From NCBI GenBank assembly GCA_028285025.1, contig JANQQH010000382.1, positions 1-16,530 of the forward strand: 16,530 nt of DNA, written 5' to 3'. The DNA is from Hyphomicrobiaceae bacterium (GTDB lineage Bacteria; Pseudomonadota; Alphaproteobacteria; Rhizobiales; HXMU1428-3). Shown here piece by piece: positions 1 through 7,603 of the stretch (its first letter is position 1; each line of letters opens with the position of its first letter). The notes below the pieces were generated by a model that did not search any database, was not told where the DNA came from, and saw only the letters and a list, made by a program, of their open reading frames with translations. A program made the translations under genes and the position numbers.

Positions 1-420
1 AATGCCGACCAATTTGCCGGAGGGCTCCACCACGGGAATGCCGGAAATGCGGTGATGGTCCATCAATTTTAATGCATCGGCCAATGTGGCATTGGGTTCT
101 GTCGTCACAGGATTGACCACCATGCCTGATTCAAACTTTTTAACCTTTTCAACTTCAGCTGCTTGCTGTTCTGGGGTGAAATTGCGGTGAATCACCCCCA
201 TGCCACCAGCTTGGGCCATGGCAATGGCCATATTGCCATCTGTCACCGTATCCATAGCGGAAGAAATAATAGGAATATTGAGCTTAATGGAATTTGTTAC
301 CCGGGTTGATGGATCCACTTGGGCTGGCATCACCTCAGAGGGGCCTGGGCGCAGTAAAACGTCATCAAAGGTCAAAGAAAGGGGAAGGTTTAACAGATCG
401 GAGCCATTTTCGAAGGCCAT
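1..420 (-). CDS. guaB: IMP dehydrogenase, N-terminal part (cut by window edge)
   Basis: This is the first 140 codons of inosine-5'-monophosphate dehydrogenase, which oxidises IMP to XMP with NAD+, the committed step of cytosolic GMP synthesis. The translation begins MAFENGSDLL and shows the family's TFDDVLL motif (residues 17-23), PIISSAMDTVT (50-60) and AGGMGVIHRN (71-80). From about residue 96 (MVVNPVTTEPNATLADAL) it enters the first CBS domain. The full protein is normally close to 490 residues, so the rest of the CBS pair, the catalytic Cys loop and the flap lie left of the window. The ATG at 418-420 has an AAGGAAT ribosome-binding site about ten bases upstream. The leader contains a short hairpin at 502-524. 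The family call is essentially certain; only the 3' extent is unseen. Confidence 0.96.
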   Translation of the reverse strand, partial: MAFENGSDLLNLPLSLTFDDVLLRPGPSEVMPAQVDPSTRVTNSIKLNIPIISSAMDTVTDGNMAIAMAQAGGMGVIHRNFTPEQQAAEVEKVKKFESGMVVNPVTTEPNATLADALKLMDHHRISGIPVVEPSGKLVGI

Positions 421-501
421 TTTTTAATATTCCTTGTTTGCAATCAGCAATCGTTTTGAAGATTGTGTGCTCGCTCTTCTAGCACTTTGTTCTGCACTTG
501 A

Positions 502-524
502 AAAGGACCTAGAACATGTCCTTT
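502..524 (-). promoter_or_regulatory. Hairpin in the guaB leader
   Basis: Perfect 7-bp inverted repeat AAAGGAC / GTCCTTT with a 9-base loop, about 80 bases upstream of the guaB start. Read on the guaB strand the second arm runs into TTTT, so it could be a weak leader terminator or attenuator, or a protein-binding site. I see no purine riboswitch. The function is inferred only from symmetry and position. Confidence 0.35.
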
Positions 525-615
525 ATATTGGATTCAAAGTCATGCTCTATCTTTTTTGTTTTGGCGTGTCTTTTTCTGCGCTTTAGTATGCCCACCAGCA
601 TCCGCACTATTTCAC

Positions 616-634
616 AAAACCGGTGCCCACTTTT
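616..634. repeat. Motif like a rhizobial intergenic repeat
   Basis: On the minus strand this reads AAAAGTGGGCACCGGTTTT, one mismatch from the AAAAGTGGGAACCGGTTTT motif that I remember as a recurrent intergenic palindromic repeat of Rhizobiales. The consensus is from memory, not from a search. A second, partial match to its ACCGGTTTTG core lies at 15741-15750. Confidence 0.45.
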
Positions 635-681
635 GTGCGACACGCACTTGGCTTTGATGTGCGACACGCACTTGGCTTTGA
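634..681. repeat. Perfect 24-bp tandem duplication
   Basis: Two identical, directly adjoining 24-base units occupy 634-657 and 658-681. Each contains GTGCGACACGCAC, itself a 5-bp inverted repeat (GTGCG / CGCAC) around ACA. The first unit abuts the repeat-like motif at 616-634, so one unit may be part of that element and the second a local duplication. Confidence 0.85.
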
Positions 682-898
682 TTTCTTTGCCTTGATTAAC
701 AATGCAGATATGGGAGCAAATTACCCTTTTTAAAGGCTCATTTTTTAAAAGACAAAGGTATAATATGCGCTTCCCACATGAGGGTATGAGACAAAGGAAT
801 AACACATGGATTGATTTTTGTTTAGATTGCCCTATAGCTAGTAGACATTTTGTTGTTTCACCTATTTTCACACCACTGTTATCGAAGCGGAGTATATT

Positions 899-1792
899 AT
901 GGTCTTTCCAAACAATCATGTTAGCGTTATTGGCGCCGGGCAAATGGGGGCAGGGATTGCTCATGTTTGTGCTGCCTCTGGCCTTAATGTTTATTTAATG
1001 GACCAACAGGGCCCCATTTTAGACAAAGCGCTTGCAAAGATTGAAACCAACCTGTCACGGCAGGTTAAAAAGGATACCATTTCCCAAGAAACAGCCGATA
1101 TGGCCCTTTCGCTCATCAAAACTGGCACCGAGCTTAATCCTTGTGATCAATCAGATCTCGTGATAGAGGCGGCAACAGAAAAAGAAAATTTGAAAATGTC
1201 TATTTTTGAAAGCCTTTGCCCGTGCCTTTCCAAAGATGCTATCATTGCATCCAACACGTCTTCTATTTCAGTGACAAAACTGGCCGCCAGCACAGACCGG
1301 CCCACAAAATTTGTTGGCATTCATTTTATGAACCCAGTACCGTTAATGAAACTGGTTGAGCTGATCAGAGGCATCACCACTGATGATGAGACTTATGACA
1401 GCGCAAAAGCCTTTGTCTCTTACATTGGCAAATCGCCAGTGCAATCAGCTGACTTTCCTGCGTTTATTGTCAACCGGGTGTTATTGCCAATGATCAACGA
1501 GGCTATTTATAGCCTGCATGAGGGTGTTGGCACAGTTGAAAGCATTGATACAGCTTTAAAACTTGGGGCTAATCACCCGATGGGTCCGCTGCAGTTGGCT
1601 GACTTTATTGGGCTAGACACCTGCCTTTCCATTATGAATGTGTTGCATGAAGGGCTTGGTGATACCAAGTACCGCCCCTGCCCGTTGTTGGTGAAATATG
1701 TTGAAGCGGGTTGGTATGGTTATAAAACCAAGAAAGGGTTTTATGATTACAGCGTTGAGCCGCCAAAACCGACCCATCGCTCTTTGGGATAA
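899..1792 (+). CDS. hbd: 3-hydroxybutyryl-CoA dehydrogenase (3-hydroxyacyl-CoA dehydrogenase family)
   Basis: This 297-residue cytosolic enzyme should interconvert 3-hydroxybutyryl-CoA and acetoacetyl-CoA with NAD(P)(H), serving short-chain fatty acid or hydroxybutyrate metabolism. The N-terminal Rossmann fold shows [14 protein letters not shown] (residues 10-23); [12 protein letters not shown] (88-99) and SNTSSIS (118-124) follow. The catalytic region [19 protein letters not shown] supplies His142 and Glu154, and FIVNR gives Asn192. The C-terminal helical domain contains [19 protein letters not shown] and ends with the typical [14 protein letters not shown]. Length and domain order match stand-alone bacterial Hbd/PaaH enzymes, so it is not a fused FadB-type protein. 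The ribosome-binding site is weak (GAAGCGGAG). The gene converges on rlmE with only six bases between stop codons. No thiolase or crotonase gene is nearby, so its physiological pathway cannot be read from context. Confidence 0.93.
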   Translation: MVFPNNHVSVIGAGQMGAGIAHVCAASGLNVYLMDQQGPILDKALAKIETNLSRQVKKDTISQETADMALSLIKTGTELNPCDQSDLVIEAATEKENLKMSIFESLCPCLSKDAIIASNTSSISVTKLAASTDRPTKFVGIHFMNPVPLMKLVELIRGITTDDETYDSAKAFVSYIGKSPVQSADFPAFIVNRVLLPMINEAIYSLHEGVGTVESIDTALKLGANHPMGPLQLADFIGLDTCLSIMNVLHEGLGDTKYRPCPLLVKYVEAGWYGYKTKKGFYDYSVEPPKPTHRSLG

Positions 1793-1798
1793 TCTGAT

Positions 1799-2515
1799 TT
1801 ACCCGCGCCCTTTAAACCCCGTTGCCAGAACATAAAGTTCTGAGCTGTCGGCCCGGCTGGCTTCGGGCTTGACATGGCGGGTCTTACTAAAATTCTGCTT
1901 CATGCGGGTTAGCAACTCTTGCTCGGTGCCTCCTTGCAGTACTTTGGCAAGAAAAACTCCGCCGGGTTTTAATACTTCTATGGCAAACTCTAACGCTGTT
2001 TCGGCAAGGCCAATGATGCGCAGATGATCTGTTTGTTTGTGTCCTGTGGAAGGGGCGGCCATATCTGACATGACGATGTCAGCGCCACCCTCTTTTAGGG
2101 TTGCTTTCAACAGGTCAGGGGCTTTATCATCCATAAAGTCCAGATGAAACAGCTCAACACCGGGGATCGGTTCCATATCGGAAATATCAATGCCGACAAC
2201 TTGGCCCTTACCGTTCATTGATCCGGCGCGTTTTGCTGCGATTTGGCTCCACCCTCCTGGGGCGGCGCCCAAATCAACAATGGTCATGCCTGGTTTGATC
2301 AGTTTAAACTCGTCATCTATTTCGGTCAGTTTATAGGCGGCACGCGAGCGCAACCCATCATCTTTGGCCCGTTGCACATAAGGGTCGTTTAATTGGCGTT
2401 GCAACCAACGGGTGGAGGACAGTTTGCGCCCTTTGGCCGACTTGACTTTAACTGACAGCGCTCGTTTACCCTTACCGCTTGACTTTGATTTGCTTGTATT
2501 TTTTTTAGAAGACAT
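1799..2515 (-). CDS. rlmE: 23S rRNA (uridine-2'-O-)-methyltransferase RlmE (FtsJ/RrmJ)
   Basis: RlmE uses S-adenosylmethionine to 2'-O-methylate a conserved uridine of the 23S rRNA A-loop (U2552 in E. coli), a late step of 50S assembly. The 238-residue protein has a basic, Ser/Lys-rich tail (about residues 1-35) before the FtsJ fold: RSRAAYKLTEID (57-68), the SAM-binding loop VDLGAAPGGWSQ (80-91), VGIDISDM (107-114), and SDMAAPSTGHKQTDH (150-164). The K-D-K-E catalytic tetrad is visible as Lys62, Asp151, Lys191 and Glu226. It is longer than the E. coli enzyme because of the N-terminal tail, common in alphaproteobacteria. The ATG has an AAGG site about nine bases upstream and lies 25 bases after the stop of the phosphatase gene, indicating one operon. 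Confidence 0.95.
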   Translation of the reverse strand: MSSKKNTSKSKSSGKGKRALSVKVKSAKGRKLSSTRWLQRQLNDPYVQRAKDDGLRSRAAYKLTEIDDEFKLIKPGMTIVDLGAAPGGWSQIAAKRAGSMNGKGQVVGIDISDMEPIPGVELFHLDFMDDKAPDLLKATLKEGGADIVMSDMAAPSTGHKQTDHLRIIGLAETALEFAIEVLKPGGVFLAKVLQGGTEQELLTRMKQNFSKTRHVKPEASRADSSELYVLATGFKGRG

Positions 2516-2540
2516 GTTTATGGCCTTAAATAACGTAAAG

Positions 2541-3953
2541 CTAACGTCTTTTTCTTGTGTGTTTAGCGCGTGCTTTGTAGTGTTTTGGGCTGCTGGTCCA
2601 GCATTGACCGGGTTTTAAAAAACCATCTTCTGTCATTAATTGTGCCAGAATCCCCTCACGCAGGCCCCGATCAGCGACACGCAATTTGGGTGTTGGCCAG
2701 GTTTCTAACAAGGCTTGCAAAATTGCACAACCAGCCAATACCAAATCAGCGCGCTCGCGTCCTATGCAGGCAACTTTAGCTCGATCTTCATAGTCAAGGC
2801 CTCTTAAATAATGTGAAATTTTTTCCACATCTTGGCTTTCCATCCATAGTCCATCTACCTGCTGTCGATCATAAACATCCAGACTTAAATGGACCCCTGC
2901 TATAGTGGTCACTGTGCCGGAGGTGCCAAGGAAGTGAAGTTTGGCATTTGCCAAATCTATTTTGGTGGCTACATCTTTTGCAAAGTCAGCGAGCAATGTT
3001 TTGACATAGGCAATCATGTTTGAGAAATCTTGCGCACTTACCTGCTGTCCGCCGAACTTTTCAGCCAAAGTGACAACACCTACTGGCAAAGATGTCCAGG
3101 CCACGATCGCTTCTTTTGAGCGAATGCAACTTTGCCCCTCTTTATCTGAGGTTTTGGCAACATCAAGCCAAATCAGTTCAGAAGAGCCCCCGCCTATATC
3201 AAAAATCAAGGCATAATCGCATGTTTCATCAATTAAGGTAATGCAACCAGAGACCGCCAGTTTGGCTTCTGTCTCTTGGCAGATAACATCCAGTTCAAGT
3301 CCCGTTTTACGTTTTACTTTATCAATGAACTCTTGGCTGTTGTTGGCTGAACGGCAGGCTTGTGTGGCCACTAGGTGAGAGCGCGAGACCCGATTATGAT
3401 TCATTTTCGTAGCACACACTTGCAGCGCATCAATGGTGCGATCCATGGCTTGTTTGGACAGCTTGCCTGTTTCACTGACCCCTTCGCCTAAGCGAATGAT
3501 GCGTGAAAACGCGTCGACAATTTGAAAGCCTTTCCGGCTGGGCCTGGCCAGCAAGAGGCGGCAATTATTGGTGCCTAAATCCAGCGCGCCATAAACCGGG
3601 GGGCGGCCTTTAAGAAGGGGTTTGTCAGGAAAGGTTGAATTTTCCTGCTCAGTGTCTTTTTGTGCAAAAGGAGAGTTTTTGTTTTCACTCACTTTTGCCT
3701 GGGTATGAAGCGCGTCTTTTTCACCAGCTTGGTCGTGAACGGGCTGGTTTAAGTTTTTTTGTTTAGATGGGCCCTTGTTTAAACAATCTATCTCTTGATT
3801 AGACTTTTTTTGTTTTAAAACAGAGACCTTTTGTGGCTGTTTGCTTTCTTTGTGTTGGTACTGTTTGTGTTGGTACTCTTTATCTTGGTCGTCTTTATTT
3901 TGGTCGTTTTTTGCACGCTTCATACCGGCTGGCCTTTTTTGGTCGCCGGACAT
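2541..3953 (-). CDS. ppx: Ppx/GppA-family phosphatase with long disordered N-terminal extension
   Basis: This is a cytosolic exopolyphosphatase / guanosine pentaphosphate phosphatase family protein of the ASKHA fold. I prefer the ATG at 3951-3953, preceded by AAAGGAAC, giving 470 residues; a GTG at 3984-3986 in the same frame would add 11. Numbered from that ATG, the first nucleotide-phosphate loop is ALDLGTNNCRLLLA (123-136), the likely catalytic Glu is in CQETEAKLA (near 229), and the second loop is DIGGGSSEL (252-260). LGTSGTVTTIAG follows. The catalytic core is complete and ends near 470. The first ~118 residues are Lys/Gln/Asp-rich, have no recognisable fold and include four 5-residue repeats. 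It leads an operon with rlmE, an arrangement familiar in alphaproteobacteria. Whether it prefers polyphosphate or pppGpp cannot be told from sequence by eye. Confidence 0.9.
   Translation of the reverse strand: MSGDQKRPAGMKRAKNDQNKDDQDKEYQHKQYQHKESKQPQKVSVLKQKKSNQEIDCLNKGPSKQKNLNQPVHDQAGEKDALHTQAKVSENKNSPFAQKDTEQENSTFPDKPLLKGRPPVYGALDLGTNNCRLLLARPSRKGFQIVDAFSRIIRLGEGVSETGKLSKQAMDRTIDALQVCATKMNHNRVSRSHLVATQACRSANNSQEFIDKVKRKTGLELDVICQETEAKLAVSGCITLIDETCDYALIFDIGGGSSELIWLDVAKTSDKEGQSCIRSKEAIVAWTSLPVGVVTLAEKFGGQQVSAQDFSNMIAYVKTLLADFAKDVATKIDLANAKLHFLGTSGTVTTIAGVHLSLDVYDRQQVDGLWMESQDVEKISHYLRGLDYEDRAKVACIGRERADLVLAGCAILQALLETWPTPKLRVADRGLREGILAQLMTEDGFLKPGQCWTSSPKHYKARAKHTRKRR
3849..3908 (-). repeat. 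Four 15-bp tandem repeats inside the phosphatase gene
   Basis: Four consecutive 15-base units (3849, 3864, 3879 and 3894 onward) encode repeats of the form [D/Y]-Q-[N/D/H]-K-[D/E/Q], for example YQHKQ and YQHKE. The two units nearest the 3' end of the gene's repeat block differ at only one base; the other two are more diverged. This indicates in-frame repeat expansion in the disordered N-terminal tail. Confidence 0.85.
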
Positions 3954-4142
3954 TGCTTTTATGTTCCTTTTTATGCTGCCATCCACTAATTGTAAATTAT
4001 TTAAGAAAACACATTATCAAATTACTTTTATTAAAATTTCTATGTCACTTAAGTAAAATCTTAATGGAAGCGCCTCACCTCATTCACTGGTGTTTTTTGG
4101 TTTCATTATCAGTTTATCAAAAAAGGCAATAAGGACAAGGAA

Positions 4143-4211
4143 AACTCCAAGAGTTAGGCTAAGGACCTCTGAAAACGCTTAATAAGTTCTGTAAGGTCCG
4201 TTTTAGCCTAA
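4143..4211 (-). terminator. Large hairpin and small U-flanked hairpin at the end of cysNC
   Basis: TTAGGCTAA plus GGACCT (4154-4168) pairs with AGGTCC (4194-4199) and TTAGCCTAA (4203-4211), leaving a 3-base bulge at 4200-4202 and a 25-base loop. The second arm includes the cysNC stop codon. Just downstream on the cysNC strand is a small AACTC-TTG-GAGTT hairpin (4143-4155) running into TTTT. Together they are the best candidate for a terminator or 3'-end stabiliser of the cysDNC mRNA. The pairing is seen directly; the function is inferred. Confidence 0.5.
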
Positions 4212-6130
4212 ATGATTTGCTCTCTGTGTAAAATCTTTAGCACTTCATCGGCCAAATCATCTGCAGGATTTTCTGCACCTTTTAAGACAATTTCAGCCGT
4301 TTCTGGCACTTCGTAGGCCGAATCAAGCCCCGTAAAGTTTTTGATTTCACCAGCTCTGGCTTTGGCATAAAGGCCTTTAATGTCACGCTCTTCACACACT
4401 TCAAGCGGGGTGTCGACGAAAATTTCAATAAATTCATCTTGGCCGAACAAGGAGCGGGCTAAGCGCCGATCGGCTTTAAAGGGCGAGATGAACGACACCA
4501 TCACAATTAAGCCAGCATCAACCATCAGTTTGGCCGCTTCTGCCACCCGGCGGATGTTTTCTGTGCGGTCTTCATCAGAAAAGCCAAGATCACGGTTAAG
4601 ACCATGACGCACATTATCCCCATCAAGCAGGTAAGTGTGTTGGCCGGCCATATGAAGCTTGTTTTCCAGCACGTTGGCGATGGTTGACTTGCCTGATCCT
4701 GATAGCCCGGTGAACCATAAACAGCACGGTTTTTGGCCCTTTTGCTTGGCACGGCTTTGTTTATCAACACTCATGGCTTGCCAGTGCACATTATCAGCAC
4801 GCCGATCAGCTCCTTTGATCAGTCCGGCGGCAATGGTTGTGTTTGACAAACGATCAATCAAAATAAAATTGCCGGTCTCTGTGTTTTTTTCAAAAGGGTC
4901 AAACACAATCGGGCGGCTTAATTGCAGCTCACACAAACCGACATCATTTGTGGACAGGTCTTTGGCACCGAGCTGATCAAGGGTGTTAATATCAAGCTTA
5001 TGATCAACGCGTGAGACAGTGGCAATCACGGTTTGATGGCCTGCCTTTAACTGATAGGCTCGGCCAATTTGCAAAGGCTCTTCGCCCATCCATATAAGCG
5101 AGGCTTCAATTTGCTGGGCAATGCAAGGGCGGTTGGTTTTATGAGCGATGACATCGCCGCGTGAAATGTCAATTTCATCTTGTAATGTGAGCGTGACAGA
5201 CTGGCCGGAAATGGCGCTGTTTAAATCTCCGTCATAGGTCACAATCCGCTCAATGGTGGATTCTTTGCCTGAGGGCAGGACAACAATTTCATCGCCCAGC
5301 TCTATTTGACCACTAGCAATCGTGCCTGAAAACCCGCGAAAGTTCAGGTCTGGCCGGTTTACCCATTGCACAGGGTAGCGCATAGGCGCTTTTATGCTTT
5401 CATCAGGCAGGTCAAAGGTTTCCAAAAACCCAAGCAAGCTTTCTCCTTCATACCAGCTCATCTTATCACTGAGGGTGGTTACATTCTCCCCGCCCAGCGC
5501 AGAGATCGGAACGGGGACAATTTCTTCAATGTCAAGCTTGTCAGCAAACTCGATATAGTCGGCAACTATGTCGTTAAATTTGGCTTCATCATAGTCTACC
5601 AAATCCATTTTATTGACTGCCAGCACCACATTTTTAATGCCCAGCATAGAAACAATGCAGCTATGACGTTTGGTTTGGGTGATCACCCCTTTGCGTGCAT
5701 CAACCAGAATAACAGCCAAATCACATGTTGAGGCCCCGGTGGCCATGTTGCGTGTGTACTGCTCATGGCCAGGTGTGTCGGCCACAATGAATTTACGTTT
5801 TAGGGTTGAAAAATAGCGATAGGCCACATCAATGGTGATGCCTTGCTCACGTTCTGCTTGCAAGCCATCGACCAACAAAGCCAAGTCCATCTCGCCTTGT
5901 TGGGTGCCGTGGGTTTTGCTGTCTTTTTTCAAGCTGGCCAACTGGTCTTCAGCGACCAACTGGCTGTCATACAACAAGCGCCCAATCAGTGTGGACTTGC
6001 CATCATCAACGCTGCCACAGGTTAAAAAAGACAATAGGCTCTTTTCTGTTTGGTCGGCATCTAAAGCCTGGTTTGAGCGCACTGCATCGGGCACATTGTC
6101 ATTTAACTCAGCTTCTTTTGATTCAGACAT
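4208..6130 (-). CDS. cysNC: Bifunctional sulfate adenylyltransferase subunit 1 / adenylylsulfate kinase (CysN-CysC fusion)
   Basis: This cytosolic fusion pairs the GTPase subunit of ATP sulfurylase, which couples GTP hydrolysis to APS formation by CysD, with APS kinase, which makes PAPS. I use the ATG at 6128-6130 (640 residues, starting [10 protein letters not shown]) rather than an upstream in-frame ATG at 6190 that would overlap cysD by 56 bases. GTPase motifs are GSVDDGKST (39-47), DTPGHEQY (118-125) and NKMD (173-176), followed by the EF-Tu-like beta-barrel domains. The kinase part begins near 465 with P-loop GLSGSGKST (475-483), then [16 protein letters not shown] (503-518) and [10 protein letters not shown] (547-556), whose Ser is the typical phospho-site. 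The start is only four bases after the cysD stop, so translation is probably coupled. NodQ of rhizobia has this architecture too, but no nod genes are seen here. Confidence 0.95.
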   Translation of the reverse strand: MSESKEAELNDNVPDAVRSNQALDADQTEKSLLSFLTCGSVDDGKSTLIGRLLYDSQLVAEDQLASLKKDSKTHGTQQGEMDLALLVDGLQAEREQGITIDVAYRYFSTLKRKFIVADTPGHEQYTRNMATGASTCDLAVILVDARKGVITQTKRHSCIVSMLGIKNVVLAVNKMDLVDYDEAKFNDIVADYIEFADKLDIEEIVPVPISALGGENVTTLSDKMSWYEGESLLGFLETFDLPDESIKAPMRYPVQWVNRPDLNFRGFSGTIASGQIELGDEIVVLPSGKESTIERIVTYDGDLNSAISGQSVTLTLQDEIDISRGDVIAHKTNRPCIAQQIEASLIWMGEEPLQIGRAYQLKAGHQTVIATVSRVDHKLDINTLDQLGAKDLSTNDVGLCELQLSRPIVFDPFEKNTETGNFILIDRLSNTTIAAGLIKGADRRADNVHWQAMSVDKQSRAKQKGQKPCCLWFTGLSGSGKSTIANVLENKLHMAGQHTYLLDGDNVRHGLNRDLGFSDEDRTENIRRVAEAAKLMVDAGLIVMVSFISPFKADRRLARSLFGQDEFIEIFVDTPLEVCEERDIKGLYAKARAGEIKNFTGLDSAYEVPETAEIVLKGAENPADDLADEVLKILHREQII

Positions 6131-6134
6131 GGGA

Positions 6135-7034
6135 TTAAAAATACCCTTCTTGTTTTTTCTTTTCCATCGAACCGGATTCATCATGGTCAATCACCCGGCC
6201 TTGGCGCTCTGAAAGGCGTGATAATGTCAGTTCTTCAATAATATCTTCAACCGTCTCAGCGCTTGACGGAATGGCTCCTGTTAACGGATAGCAACCTAGC
6301 GTGCGAAAGCGCACCTTTTTCATTTCAGGGGTTTCGCCTGGCTGTAGGGGCAACCGGTCATCATCGATCATAATCATGGTTCCATCGCGCATGACAATCG
6401 GGCGCTCTTTGGCAAAGTAAAGCGGCACAAGGGGAATGTTTTCCTGATCGATGTACGTCCAAACATCAAGCTCTGTCCAGTTTGACAAAGGAAAGGCGCG
6501 GATGCTCTCGCCTGGGTGAATGCGGCTGTTATAATTGTGCCAAAGTTCTGGGCGTTGGTTTTTTGGGTCCCAACGGTGAGTCTTGGTGCGAAATGAGAAC
6601 ACCCGCTCCTTAGCGCGGGACTTTTCTTCATCGCGCCGCGCGCCGCCAAAGGCGGCATCAAACCCCCATTTATCAAGCGCTTGTTTTAAACTTTGGGTTT
6701 TCATGACATCTGTATGCACTGCTGAGCCATGAGAGATTGGACCAATGCCTTTGCGCACGCCCTCTTCATTAATGTGCACCAACAATTCCATGCCGGTTTC
6801 CTTGGCGATGTTGTCGCGAAATTCGATCATTTCACGAAACTTCCAGGTGGTATCAACATGCAACAAGGGAAAGGGTGGTTTTGAGGGGTAAAAGGCTTTT
6901 AAGGCCAAATGCAGTAAAACGGCGGAATCTTTGCCTATGGAATAGAGCATCACTGGCTTTTCAAAAAGGCTAGCGACCTCGCGGATGATATAAATGCTTT
7001 CCGCTTCAAGCTCTTCTAGATGGCTTAATGTCAT
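6135..7034 (-). CDS. cysD: Sulfate adenylyltransferase subunit 2
   Basis: CysD is the catalytic subunit of ATP sulfurylase: with CysN it condenses sulfate and ATP into adenylylsulfate and pyrophosphate, the entry step of assimilatory sulfate reduction. The 299-residue protein is the usual length and belongs to the PP-loop superfamily. It shows the PP-loop [17 protein letters not shown] (residues 32-48), [14 protein letters not shown] (56-69), the arginine-rich [20 protein letters not shown] (129-148) and, near the C-terminus, [14 protein letters not shown]. It is the first gene of the cysD-cysNC operon. The start codon lacks a strong Shine-Dalgarno sequence. A -10-like TATAAT lies about 53 bases upstream, with a palindrome between it and the start. 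PAPS reductase and sulfite reductase genes are not in the window. Confidence 0.96.
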   Translation of the reverse strand: MTLSHLEELEAESIYIIREVASLFEKPVMLYSIGKDSAVLLHLALKAFYPSKPPFPLLHVDTTWKFREMIEFRDNIAKETGMELLVHINEEGVRKGIGPISHGSAVHTDVMKTQSLKQALDKWGFDAAFGGARRDEEKSRAKERVFSFRTKTHRWDPKNQRPELWHNYNSRIHPGESIRAFPLSNWTELDVWTYIDQENIPLVPLYFAKERPIVMRDGTMIMIDDDRLPLQPGETPEMKKVRFRTLGCYPLTGAIPSSAETVEDIIEELTLSRLSERQGRVIDHDESGSMEKKKQEGYF

Positions 7035-7062
7035 TTTTTATGGAACCAATTTTCACAGCTAA

Positions 7063-7077
7063 AACAAAGGCTTTGTT
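7063..7077. promoter_or_regulatory. 7-bp-arm palindrome in the cysD leader
   Basis: AACAAAG / CTTTGTT around a single central base forms a perfect 15-base palindrome between the putative -10 box (7087-7092) and the cysD start (7034). A site just downstream of the -10 would suit a repressor. The symmetry is observed; operator function is inferred, and I do not recognise it as a known motif. Confidence 0.35.
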
Positions 7078-7086
7078 CCAGCATAA

Positions 7087-7092
7087 ATTATA
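7087..7092 (-). promoter_or_regulatory. Putative -10 box for cysD-cysNC
   Basis: On the minus strand the six bases read TATAAT, a perfect -10 consensus, about 53 bases upstream of the cysD ATG. The bases at the expected -35 distance (GAGAAA region) match poorly, so the promoter may need an activator. The upstream sequence is strongly AT-rich. Confidence 0.45.
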
Positions 7093-7520
7093 CAATTTTC
7101 AACAGTGAATTTCTCATTACAGATAGCTGGTTTTTGGCAGATTCAAAAGGGGGTAAACGAAATTAAAAAAAACATTGCCTGCTTTTAAAGGTTTAAAGGA
7201 CATAGAAAGGCGTTGCAAACCAAAGGGAAGAAAAATAATCCTATAAATTGGGCAATTAAGGTTTTTAATTTCTAACATCTGAGATCTTTATCCGTAATTG
7301 TAAAATTTTATACTTTAAAATTTATTTTTAAGGCCCACCTGCATCGGCCCTTACCCGTTGCCTTTTCAGCTTAAGTAGACCACGACTGGCAACACAAAAA
7401 ATGGACGCTCACGTGTGTCGCCGTTGCAACCGATAAACGTTTTACGTATGAATTTAGCAACAAATTACCCGTTTGCCTTATTTTTATCGTCCTTTTGCTA
7501 TATCCAAGCGATACAATCAG

Positions 7521-7549
7521 TTGATCATATATCGATCTGAAGATATATA
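7521..7549 (+). promoter_or_regulatory. Putative promoter and operator of the padR-efflux operon
   Basis: TTGATC (7521-7526) and TATATA (7544-7549) are separated by exactly 17 bases, a plausible sigma-70-type promoter with four of six matches in each box. ATATAT copies at 7527-7532 and 7543-7548 lie symmetrically in and beside the spacer, where a dimeric repressor could bind. PadR proteins often autoregulate and control adjacent transporters, so this is a reasonable operator candidate, but AT-rich sequence produces such pairs by chance. Confidence 0.45.
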
Positions 7550-7603
7550 GTTTTTCTTAAATTGTTTTGGGCCGTTTTGGGTCAAGTTTAGGTTGGTTTT
7601 TTT

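Larger units (their letters stand above)
421..898. other. Intergenic region between guaB and the hydroxybutyryl-CoA dehydrogenase gene
   Basis: This 478-base gap separates two divergent genes and should hold both promoters, though I could not identify convincing -35/-10 pairs. It holds the guaB leader hairpin (502-524), a repeat-like motif (616-634) and a 24-bp tandem duplication (634-681). The only long reading frame (minus strand, 509-964) contains the tandem repeat, overlaps the dehydrogenase start and resembles no protein I know, so I do not call it. Confidence 0.6.
7035..7603. other. AT-rich divergent intergenic region between cysD and the PadR-family gene
   Basis: This 569-base gap lies between divergent operons. 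Its left end holds the cysD -10 box and palindrome and its right end the padR promoter and inverted ATATAT pair. Between them is mostly AT-rich sequence with a more GC-balanced island around 7330-7440. No tRNA, clear small RNA or credible small gene is seen. An 11-codon frame at 7401-7436 lacks a ribosome-binding site. Confidence 0.6.

Noticed and set aside
509..964. 151-codon minus-strand reading frame between guaB and the dehydrogenase gene
   Set aside because: It overlaps the start of a certain gene, includes the tandem repeat (giving IKAKCVSH twice), resembles no protein I know and has a Cys/His/Lys-heavy composition typical of chance translation.
3954..3986. GTG start for the phosphatase at 3986
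   Set aside because: Possible, but the ATG at 3953 has an AAAGGAAC ribosome-binding site and the GTG has none that I can see.
5366..5731. Plus-strand frame opposite cysNC
   Set aside because: It is the antisense shadow of conserved CysN sequence, with no start signal or recognisable protein.
6131..6190. Upstream in-frame start for cysNC at 6190
   Set aside because: It would overlap cysD by 56 bases and add 20 residues with no family counterpart; the ATG at 6130 sits four bases after the cysD stop and gives the usual length.
4208..7034. NodPQ-type (nodulation) sulfate activation genes
   Set aside because: The architecture is shared, but no nod genes or nod-box are nearby and the standard assimilation role explains the pair.
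7401..7436. 11-codon frame MDAHVCRRCNR near the cys operon, recalling Cys-rich leader peptides
   Set aside because: It reads away from cysD, has no ribosome-binding site and is followed by 167 bases before padR; two Cys codons are not enough evidence.
7035..7603. Possible small RNA or tRNA in the long AT-rich gap
   Set aside because: No cloverleaf, no strong GC stem and no terminator with a U-run was found; only weak pairings around 7387-7425.
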